Shown: positions 9,772-16,389 of the stretch, in pieces
Layout: the number at the start of each line of letters is the position of its first letter
How positions within the stretch are numbered: position 1 is the first letter of the stretch
Origin: Spirochaetaceae bacterium
GTDB lineage: Bacteria > Spirochaetota > Spirochaetia > DSM-27196 > PWMO01
Assembly (NCBI GenBank): GCA_007693945.1
Contig: RECP01000052.1
Coordinates: forward strand, 24,594-88,593
Direction: 5' to 3'
DNA length: 64,000 bases
The notes under the pieces: model-generated
Seen by the model: the letters and a program-made list of their open reading frames with translations, nothing else
The model's database searches: none
What the model was told of the DNA's origin: nothing
Made by a program: the position numbers and the translations under genes

Positions 9772-10479
9772 ATGCAGGCCAACCGCGTCTATCGCACCAA
9801 GACCGCCTGCGCCGTCGTTCTGGCAGCATGCCTGAGCGCAGCCGCAGCTCTGGGCGCACCACACACAACGTACGCCGGTACTCTGCAACGGAGCCTCGGA
9901 CGGTCGCTCTCCGACCTGGATCTGATTACCGCACTGGCGGACGCTTCGCTGGCCGATGCGTATGCATTGCTCGCCGGCGCCGCCGAACAGCCGCAGGATC
10001 GTCCGCAACTCGTCGAGGGGCTGCTGCACGGTCTGCCGCGTTTTCAGCCCTGGGCGCGCCACACGCTTGCGGCGCGCTATCTGCAGCAATCTTACTTCGA
10101 TAGCCACGGCCTACCGCGAACCATCGATCCGCCGCTCGGCGTTCTCAGCCTGCTCAACCGTGAGTACGTCACCTTTCAGGATCCCGCACTGCGCGCGGTC
10201 TTCTTGCGGCTCTGCTCCGCCTACCGTGTACCTCCGTCAACCGCAACCCTCATGGATGCCGGTGCTGAGCTGCTGCAGATCACGCAACGTTCCTCCGGGC
10301 TGCTCGACGCCGCCTGGGGCAGAGTGGCGCGCGAGTACTTCATGGTCGCACCCTTGCGCCCCGACCCGGCGCTGGCGCGTCTTATAGACGAGATCCGCCG
10401 AGCCCTGCGCGACCGTCACCTGGTGGTTGCCGCCCGCACGGCATCAGCGATGACGTTCCACGGTTCGCTGTTTGACTGA
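9772..10479 (+). CDS. Exported protein of unknown function
   Basis: A 235-residue protein starting with a signal peptide: basic MQANRVYRTK, then a hydrophobic Ala/Leu run ending near residue 30 (AAALGAPHTTYA). The mature part is helical, rich in Ala, Leu and Arg (LITALADASLADAYALLAGA), and repeat-like, without a family I recognise. The ATG at 9772 is chosen because it begins the signal peptide. An in-frame start 27 codons earlier would put the hydrophobic core too far in. No Shine-Dalgarno sequence is present and a -10 box lies six bases upstream, so translation may be leaderless. It is divergent from recA and followed after 27 bases by prs. Confidence 0.6.
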   Translation: MQANRVYRTKTACAVVLAACLSAAAALGAPHTTYAGTLQRSLGRSLSDLDLITALADASLADAYALLAGAAEQPQDRPQLVEGLLHGLPRFQPWARHTLAARYLQQSYFDSHGLPRTIDPPLGVLSLLNREYVTFQDPALRAVFLRLCSAYRVPPSTATLMDAGAELLQITQRSSGLLDAAWGRVAREYFMVAPLRPDPALARLIDEIRRALRDRHLVVAARTASAMTFHGSLFD

Positions 10480-10500
10480 ATTCCGGTCGCATGCTATATA
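10472..10500 (+). promoter_or_regulatory. Sigma-70-type promoter of prs, predicting a leaderless mRNA
   Basis: TTGACT (10472-10477) and TATATA (10495-10500) are separated by 17 bases. The expected transcript start, seven bases after the -10 box, is the A of the prs ATG at 10507. The -35 box overlaps the TGA stop of the upstream gene by one base. There is no ribosome-binding sequence before the ATG. Confidence 0.65.
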
Positions 10501-10506
10501 CATCAC

Positions 10507-11613
10507 ATGCGTGGAGAATTGCTCATACTTTCGACCCGTTCGATGAGAGAGTACGCCTCGCGCGTTGCATTCCAGATTGAGACCTTCCCGGACTACCGCG
10601 GTAGCGGCAAACCTCGCGATTTCGTCGGCAAACTCAAGACGCTGCGATTTGCCGACGGTGAGATGGAAGTGGAGGTTGACACGTCACTGCGCGGCAAGGA
10701 TGTGTTTCTGTTTGCCACGGCCAGCCGCAATGAGTTTGGCATCGAGGTCGACGAGGCCAAGATCGAGCTTTACCACAGCATCGACGCGCTGCGCCGTGCG
10801 CAGGCCGGACGCATCACTCTGTTCGAGCCCTACTATTCGGCATCGCGGTCGGATCGCACCACCCGCCGCAACTCGGTCGGTTTCTGGGTGCATTACAAGA
10901 CACTGGTCAGCCTTGGGGTGAACCACATCATCACCTACCAGCTGCATTCGGACAAGTCCAAGACCGCGGTCGACCCTGCCGTCTGCGCAATAGATGACGT
11001 TCCTGCCGGTTCACTGATCAACGAGTACATCACCGACAATTTCATCAAGACGACCGACTACCTCGAACAGGTAGTGCAGAAGCAGTGGCTCTTCTGCTCG
11101 GTAGACGCCGGCAGCGAGGGAATAGCCAAGACCTATTCCAGTGCCTTCGGAACCCCCCTGATGATCGCACACAAACGTCGCGACTACGAGCAGGCCAACA
11201 CCGTTGAATCGGTCAACATCCTGTCGGACACCCCCATCGAGGGCAAGGAAGTCTGGATCGTTGACGACATGATCGACACCGCAGGCAGTGTCTACACGCT
11301 GGTCAAGGAACTGCGCAAGCGCAAGGTGAGCCGGATCAACATCGCAGCCGTGCACCCGGTTTTTTCGGACCCGGCGATCGAACGGCTGAGATCGCTCTAC
11401 GAAGAAGAACTGCTTGATCGTGCGGTGGTGGTTGATACGGTCGACTGCCCCGAAGACCTGCGTCAGCAGATGCCGTTTCTGCACGTCGTGTCTTCAGCGC
11501 GCCGCAGCGCCGAGATCATTATGCGCATCAATGAAGAGAAGTCTCTCTCGCCGTTCTTCGAAGAGTTCAACTGCCGTGACTATCTCAATTCGTCCCTCAA
11601 GCTCTTCATCTGA
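10507..11613 (+). CDS. prs: Ribose-phosphate pyrophosphokinase, divergent long form
   Basis: A 368-residue protein, about 50 residues longer than ordinary PRPP synthases (310-320). Two phosphoribosyltransferase-fold halves are recognisable. The N-terminal half has FADGEMEVEV and PYYSASRSDRTTRRNSVGFW, corresponding to the ATP-binding PYxxYARQDR loop. HIITYQLHSDKSK stands where the catalytic-site TxDLHAxQ normally is. The C-terminal half has the PRPP-binding loop VWIVDDMIDTAGS. The enzyme would make PRPP from ribose 5-phosphate and ATP for purine, pyrimidine, histidine and NAD synthesis. The divergent sequence leaves some doubt about activity and regulation. Its predicted mRNA is leaderless. 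Confidence 0.8.
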   Translation: MRGELLILSTRSMREYASRVAFQIETFPDYRGSGKPRDFVGKLKTLRFADGEMEVEVDTSLRGKDVFLFATASRNEFGIEVDEAKIELYHSIDALRRAQAGRITLFEPYYSASRSDRTTRRNSVGFWVHYKTLVSLGVNHIITYQLHSDKSKTAVDPAVCAIDDVPAGSLINEYITDNFIKTTDYLEQVVQKQWLFCSVDAGSEGIAKTYSSAFGTPLMIAHKRRDYEQANTVESVNILSDTPIEGKEVWIVDDMIDTAGSVYTLVKELRKRKVSRINIAAVHPVFSDPAIERLRSLYEEELLDRAVVVDTVDCPEDLRQQMPFLHVVSSARRSAEIIMRINEEKSLSPFFEEFNCRDYLNSSLKLFI

Positions 11614-11674
11614 CACTGTTCCAGTATTCAACCGGCCCTTAGTAGCTCGAACGTGCGCTTCGGCGGTCCCTGAA

Positions 11675-12124
11675 TCAGAACTCCTTGCGTGAGTCCACCA
11701 GAATGGTCACCGGACCATCGTTGACGCTGACGACATCCATGTGGGCCTGGAACACGCCGCTGCCGACATCGACCCCGTAACCTGCAAGCCGTTCGATCAG
11801 CGCGCGGTAGATCCGCTCCGCTTCAACGGCTCCCGCCGCACGGTTATACGATGGGCGTCGTCCCTTGCGCGTATCGCCGTACAGCGTGAACTGCGACACA
11901 ACCACAACCGAACCTCCGGTCTGCAGCACGTCACGGTTCATCTTGCGGTCCTGATCCTCGAAGATGCGCAGGTGAACGATCTTATCGGCCACGTAGTCGA
12001 TATCACGCTGCTGGTCGTCGGCCGCCACTCCCAGGTAGACCAGCAGCCCGACGTCGACTTCCGCACGCACGCTCCCCATGCTTTCGACCCGACATCTGGA
12101 AACGCGCTGGACTACCGCACGCAT
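11675..12124 (-). CDS. dtd: D-aminoacyl-tRNA deacylase
   Basis: A 149-residue DTD1-type enzyme that removes D-amino acids (and mischarged glycine) from tRNA. The N-terminus MRAVVQRVSRCRVE, the active-site motif SQFTLYGDTRKGRRPSY near residue 80 and the cross-subunit motif NDGPVTI near the C-terminus (NxGPVT) are all present. Length is typical. It follows the TPR-membrane gene at 12127-13221 with a two-base gap, so it is probably the last gene of the 15197-11675 transcript. It faces prs across 61 bases in which no clear terminator is seen. Confidence 0.95.
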   Translation of the reverse strand: MRAVVQRVSRCRVESMGSVRAEVDVGLLVYLGVAADDQQRDIDYVADKIVHLRIFEDQDRKMNRDVLQTGGSVVVVSQFTLYGDTRKGRRPSYNRAAGAVEAERIYRALIERLAGYGVDVGSGVFQAHMDVVSVNDGPVTILVDSRKEF

Positions 12125-12126
12125 GC

Positions 12127-13221
12127 TCAGTCGGCCTCGGGGGCAATCATACGGATAGACGTAACCTCTAGCTCGTGCAGGCGGTCATCGGCTATCACGC
12201 GCCCGATTATCTCGACCGACATTGCCGGCTGAAGCCGAGCGGCAAAACGCATCCGCACCGGCACGATCCCCTCCAGAACGCGCTGCGTCTCGTAGCCGAC
12301 CAGCAGATCGAAGCGGATCTCCTCGTCCGACACGTCGAGGTTACTGATACGACCCGACCAGCGGACGTAACTGCCGGCATACAACCACGGCTCGCGCACA
12401 ACCTCGGCGTAGGCCGCGTTGTCGGTGAAGTCGGCAAAACCCGGCGCGCGGATGTAGTCGGCAATCAGAGCCGCGCGGCGTTTGAGATCCGCCGCGGCGT
12501 TGGAGTTGAGAATCCGGTTGATCTCGATCATCGCCAGATTGTCACGAAAGGCGTTGAAATAGTCTCCCATGCGTTCGAAACTGCGGCGTATTTCGGGCTC
12601 GGTCAGAACGTAGCGGAACTGTCCCTGATACTCGACCAATTCAACGTCCACGGGCGCGATTCGCGCCAGTTCGCTGCCGCTGCGATGCTCGACCGTTGTA
12701 CCGCGTTCGCCAAGACGGCCGACGACCATCGGTGTCACGATGACGGCCACCACCGCCACGGCTGCAACCCCCGCGGCCAACCATGCCCGGCGCGGCAGCG
12801 CGATTCCGCCCGGCGGCAGAAACCGCCCGATCCGTTCCCCCTCGACAGCCTCGTGGATCACGGCCTCGGAATCGGCCGAACGTAACAGTGCCAGGCCGCG
12901 CCTGGCGATTCGGTTACGAGGATCAAGCTCCAGCACTGACAGCCAGATTTGCAACGCTTCGTCCGAGCGGCGACGGCGCACTTCGGCCGCGGCCAGCGCC
13001 AGGAGACACGGGATGTCGCTGTCAGCGATGTGGGTTGCGCGGCTGAGAAAGGAATAGGCTCCCGCGACGTCGCCGGTCCGCAAACAGCTGACGCCGAGCA
13101 TGTAGTAGAACGCAGCGTTCTCACGATACAGAAACACCTGCGGCTCGAGAACGCGGATTACTTCGCCGTATCTGGCCGTGCGAAACAGCCGTTCAGCCTT
13201 CTTCAGCCCCTTGGTCTTCAT
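12127..13221 (-). CDS. TPR protein with one central membrane helix, function unknown
   Basis: A 364-residue protein. Residues about 5-125 are TPR-like helical repeats (AERLFRTARYGEVIRVLEPQ, AAFYYMLGVSCLRTGDVAGA, EALQIWLSVLELDPRNRIAR). A membrane helix follows at about 145-170 (LAAGVAAVAVVAVIVTPMVV). The C-terminal 190 residues are probably extracytoplasmic and include the segment EPWLYAGSYVRWSGRISNLD, reminiscent of a small OB-like fold. Putting TPRs in the cytoplasm and a beta-rich part outside suggests a scaffold across the inner membrane. It is in one transcription unit with the two envelope genes upstream and dtd downstream. No characterised homologue recognised. Confidence 0.55.
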   Translation of the reverse strand: MKTKGLKKAERLFRTARYGEVIRVLEPQVFLYRENAAFYYMLGVSCLRTGDVAGAYSFLSRATHIADSDIPCLLALAAAEVRRRRSDEALQIWLSVLELDPRNRIARRGLALLRSADSEAVIHEAVEGERIGRFLPPGGIALPRRAWLAAGVAAVAVVAVIVTPMVVGRLGERGTTVEHRSGSELARIAPVDVELVEYQGQFRYVLTEPEIRRSFERMGDYFNAFRDNLAMIEINRILNSNAAADLKRRAALIADYIRAPGFADFTDNAAYAEVVREPWLYAGSYVRWSGRISNLDVSDEEIRFDLLVGYETQRVLEGIVPVRMRFAARLQPAMSVEIIGRVIADDRLHELEVTSIRMIAPEAD

Positions 13222-13242
13222 ACCAATACTCGTTCCGGCACG

Positions 13243-14265
13243 TCACAGCGGCGACCGGTCGCCCTGCAGCTGCTGAAGACGCTCCCGTAGTGCCTCCACT
13301 TCGGCGTCCGACACCGGTCGGTCCGACTCCAGGCGCCGGTTTATGTCGCTCAAGAGCGCGTTGATCCTGTCGATTTCAGCCTCGATCGCGGCACGATCGT
13401 TCGGACGTCGCCGTTGCTCGGGTGTGCGTTCTCGCACCGCTGTGGCCGGGGCTACCCGCCCGGGCGCCAGTTGCGCCGTACGCGCCAGCCCCTCCCCCCG
13501 GCCCACCACAAATGAGATATGATATGTCTCCCCGGGCTGCAGCGTCCGGGGAGCATAGTAGACTGCCGCCGCTGAATCGTTCATGGAATACGGAATCAGA
13601 TCAAACGAGCGATCAGCGCGTACCACATAGTCCCAGCGGGCGTCTTTCAACCGCTTCCAGTTGGCAAAGAGGACTGCGTCGGCATCGGTGATCGCTTCCC
13701 CGCCGACCAGAAAGAAAAGCGCAATCTGACCGTCTGATGAAAGCCAGTAACTGTTATGCGGCCCCGGCTCCATGCGGTACTCGCTGCGGATCTCGCGTCC
13801 GTCGCCGGTCACAAAGTGCACTTCGCGCTGTTCACCCAACCACGTATCGAGCAGGTAACGCACCGCCACCACGCGCGCCGACTCGGAGCGATTGACCACC
13901 CTGACCTCGCCGTTGGCGACCCCGCTGACGCCGTTGGACGTCGTGAAGCGCTGCTCAACCTCAATCGTAGCCGAGCGCCAACGAATACCGATCCAGCCGT
14001 CGCGTTCTTCGACGCTGCGTTCAAAACCGCCTCCGGTGCCCATGCGGTGAATACGGTTGCCTTCCAGAACGCTGATGCCGCTGGTACGCGGGTCCGGTTC
14101 AAACAACAGCGCAGTAGTCAGACCGCCCGGTCCGACCGCGTGCAAAGAGAAGCTTCCGCCGGCGGGATCCAGCCGCACCGTCAGGCTGCCGTCACTACTC
14201 TCCAGCGTCCACGCTCCAACCGCCAGACAGAGCATAAGCGAGCAGAACAGCACCAGCGGTTTCAT
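13243..14265 (-). CDS. Exported beta-rich protein with C-terminal coiled coil, function unknown
   Basis: A 340-residue protein with a signal peptide (MKPLVLFCSLMLCLAVGAWT) and a long beta-strand-rich periplasmic region to about residue 255, with many alternating hydrophobic strands such as EVRVVNRSESARVVAVRYLL. A charged coiled coil follows at about 280-338 (AAIEAEIDRINALLSDINRR). The C-terminal helix may pair with the coiled coil of the TPR protein encoded just upstream, which it overlaps by four bases (ATGA). No family recognised with confidence. Confidence 0.55.
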   Translation of the reverse strand: MKPLVLFCSLMLCLAVGAWTLESSDGSLTVRLDPAGGSFSLHAVGPGGLTTALLFEPDPRTSGISVLEGNRIHRMGTGGGFERSVEERDGWIGIRWRSATIEVEQRFTTSNGVSGVANGEVRVVNRSESARVVAVRYLLDTWLGEQREVHFVTGDGREIRSEYRMEPGPHNSYWLSSDGQIALFFLVGGEAITDADAVLFANWKRLKDARWDYVVRADRSFDLIPYSMNDSAAAVYYAPRTLQPGETYHISFVVGRGEGLARTAQLAPGRVAPATAVRERTPEQRRRPNDRAAIEAEIDRINALLSDINRRLESDRPVSDAEVEALRERLQQLQGDRSPL

Positions 14266-15197
14266 CGCGGCGACTCCCCGGCCAGTTCGAGGTCGCGCAA
14301 CAGCCGTTCCTTGACCAACAGCGCCTGCTCCTTGATTTCCGCCACACGCAGACGATTGGCAAGCTCACCCTCGACGGCCACATCGCCGCGCGCCTCACGC
14401 ACGCGCTGCAACTCGGCCCGCGCGGCGTCTAATTGGGTTACCAGCTCGGCTATCTCCGCGCGTAACCGCGCGACCTGGCGCTCATCAGCGGAAAGCGTCC
14501 CGTCCACGCCGTCACGATAGGCCGCCAGCGCTTCCTCGTATGCGCTGCGCGAGCGACGGAAGGCCTCGATAGTACGCAGGTGTTCCTCGTGACTCCACTG
14601 CAGCAACCGTTGCAACTGCTCGTCGCGTTCACCGAGTTCGATAAGCGAGAGTCGATAGCCGGCGGCTTCGACACGAAAACTGGTTGGATATTCATCGATT
14701 ACAGTCTGAAACAGTCGCGCCGCGCGTTCACGATGCCCGAGCGCCAGCAGCGCCTCACCCGCCCAGTAATAGGCGTTGGCAACGTAGTCGCTGTCCGGAT
14801 AGCGACTGACAAACCCCTCGAACTGGACCAACGCCGCCTGGTATTCACCGGTGCTCAACCGCGCCCGAGCGCGATGATAGAAAGCGTCCGATACCCTTGG
14901 GTGATCGGGATACGACCTGATCACGTGATCAAAGTATCGCGCAGCCGCAACACCATCCTGCTGCACCAGCCGTACTCGACCCAGCCAGTACCACGCCTCC
15001 GGGTGCAACTGCTCAGCCGCCGCGCTCTCTGTAACCCGCCTGAGTTGCATGGCCGCCTGCTCGAGTTCACCGCTCTGAAACAGCACGATCGCCTCATCGA
15101 ACAATCGACGCGCCGCAGCCTGCGTATCGCCATACAGCAAAGGAACAGCCGCCAGCATCAGACCGCTCAAAAGCAGGATCGATCCTCGGTACTTCAT
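14262..15197 (-). CDS. Exported TPR protein with C-terminal coiled coil (BamD/CpoB-like layout)
   Basis: A 311-residue protein. A signal peptide MKYRGSILLLSGLMLAAVPL ends around residue 25. At least five TPR units follow (residues about 27-200; ARYFDHVIRSYPDHPRVSDA, EGFVSRYPDSDYVANAYYWA, RLFQTVIDEYPTSFRVEAAG), and then a coiled coil at about 230-300. The tandem YPD/YP repeats resemble those of BamD and CpoB (YbgF), but there is no lipobox, so it is more likely soluble in the periplasm. The ATG at 15197 fits the signal peptide and has GAGAGG upstream. A promoter lies at 15238-15266. It is first of a four-gene run ending in dtd. Confidence 0.6.
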   Translation of the reverse strand: MKYRGSILLLSGLMLAAVPLLYGDTQAAARRLFDEAIVLFQSGELEQAAMQLRRVTESAAAEQLHPEAWYWLGRVRLVQQDGVAAARYFDHVIRSYPDHPRVSDAFYHRARARLSTGEYQAALVQFEGFVSRYPDSDYVANAYYWAGEALLALGHRERAARLFQTVIDEYPTSFRVEAAGYRLSLIELGERDEQLQRLLQWSHEEHLRTIEAFRRSRSAYEEALAAYRDGVDGTLSADERQVARLRAEIAELVTQLDAARAELQRVREARGDVAVEGELANRLRVAEIKEQALLVKERLLRDLELAGESPR

Positions 15198-15237
15198 ATC
15201 AGCCTCTCTTGTCGGGCGTTTGCTCGTGTACGCACCC

Positions 15238-15266
15238 ATCATAGCGCATGCTGGCGTCGGGTTCAA
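15238..15266 (-). promoter_or_regulatory. Sigma-70-type promoter for the TPR/envelope operon
   Basis: On the minus strand TTGAAC (15261-15266) and TATGAT (15238-15243) are spaced by 17 bases. The transcript would start about 35 bases before the ATG at 15197, leaving room for the GAGAGG ribosome-binding sequence. Confidence 0.6.
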
Positions 15267-15356
15267 ACGGTCTAACGCCCTCTTCGCGCGCAACCCGCTG
15301 CACCGCAAGGACCGGTCACGCAACACCCGCTTACGGGCAACCCCCTGAACCACGCG

Positions 15357-15384
15357 TTGACTATCACACGCCTGATGGTATATC
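15357..15384 (+). promoter_or_regulatory. Sigma-70-type promoter upstream of the TPR-greA pair
   Basis: TTGACT (15357-15362) and TATATC (15379-15384) are separated by 16 bases. This predicts a leader of about 28 bases before the ATG at 15419. The rest of the 220-base gap between 15198 and 15418 holds only the divergent promoter at 15238-15266; no small gene was seen in it. Confidence 0.5.
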
Positions 15385-15418
15385 CTGTGACTAAATCTAG
15401 GTGTGTCGCCAGACTGTC

Positions 15419-16372
15419 ATGTCCCAGGATCATGTACGCCAGAATGAAGAACAGGTTCAACGCCTGCTGGATCAATCATACAACCTGCTCAAGCAGCGGC
15501 AGATAGACCGTGCCGCTGAACTGATCGAGCGTGCACTGTCGGTCGATTTCGACAGCGCGGAAGTTGTTACTTCGCTGAAATATGTGAACTTCTGGAAAGA
15601 CCGCCAGGCAACCGCGGATACGATTGGCGAGCAATTTGAGCGTGCCGAGTATCTGACGGGCCAATGGCGGCTCTTTCACAGCTTTGTGGACCGCGTGGGA
15701 GAACGGTCGGAAAAGTGTCTGTACGCCATCCGGCATCACGTCTTCGGACAGGCACTGGACCACTATCTGAAGCTGTACGACGAGTCCGGCGGTGCCGAAA
15801 GCGAGCTTCTGCTGCGGCTTGGCCGCTGCTACAAGGGGATGGGAGAGTACGACCGCGCCCTCGAGTATCTCGAGCAGGCCGCGGCGGGCCGACGAGACGA
15901 TCCGCAAACTCTGGCGGAACTCGCCGACTGTTACGCGCTGGTCAACGAGGTGCAGAAGTCAAAGGCGTTCTTCCGTGAAGCGTTCTTCATCGGAGCGGGG
16001 GCAATTGACCTTCAGGTCCTCGAATCCGAGATGATCAGCCGTCTAGTGGAGAAGGTTCGTGAACTGGGTTTTGAGAGCCCGGCTCTCGAAGAATGGATTC
16101 CGGTGTACGGAGTGTTGTATGGCGTGTTCACGGTGAAAAGAGAACTGCGATCCATCGAGTACGGAAAACTGAAGCAGTCAATTTACGCCCTCGAGCGGGA
16201 GTACAGTGACACGCGGCAATCCAACTCTGCGGCTCAGGCACGATTGTTCAACCGCTACTTCTGGTTGATCGATCACTATGTGAACACGCACGAAGATCAG
16301 AGCAAGATCGATGAAGTCCTGCTGAAGATACGAAGCGTTGATTCCAGGATCTATCATCAGTACACCAATTGA
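15419..16372 (+). CDS. TPR protein paired with greA, function unknown
   Basis: A 317-residue soluble protein without a signal peptide. The N-terminal part (residues about 10-45; LKQRQIDRAAELIERALSVD) and the middle part (about 115-190; LLLRLGRCYKGMGEYDRALE, AELADCYALVNEVQKSKAFF) are TPR-like repeats. The C-terminal 100 residues are helical and charged. The gene ends 17 bases before the start of the giant greA, which also has helical repeats at its N-terminus, so the two proteins may work together. An in-frame GTG six codons upstream is an alternative start. No known family recognised. Confidence 0.6.
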   Translation: MSQDHVRQNEEQVQRLLDQSYNLLKQRQIDRAAELIERALSVDFDSAEVVTSLKYVNFWKDRQATADTIGEQFERAEYLTGQWRLFHSFVDRVGERSEKCLYAIRHHVFGQALDHYLKLYDESGGAESELLLRLGRCYKGMGEYDRALEYLEQAAAGRRDDPQTLAELADCYALVNEVQKSKAFFREAFFIGAGAIDLQVLESEMISRLVEKVRELGFESPALEEWIPVYGVLYGVFTVKRELRSIEYGKLKQSIYALEREYSDTRQSNSAAQARLFNRYFWLIDHYVNTHEDQSKIDEVLLKIRSVDSRIYHQYTN

Positions 16373-16389
16373 GACAGGAGCAGATGAAA

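Noticed and set aside
11614..11674. Possible terminator between convergent prs and dtd
   Set aside because: Only short imperfect inverted repeats and no T run were found.
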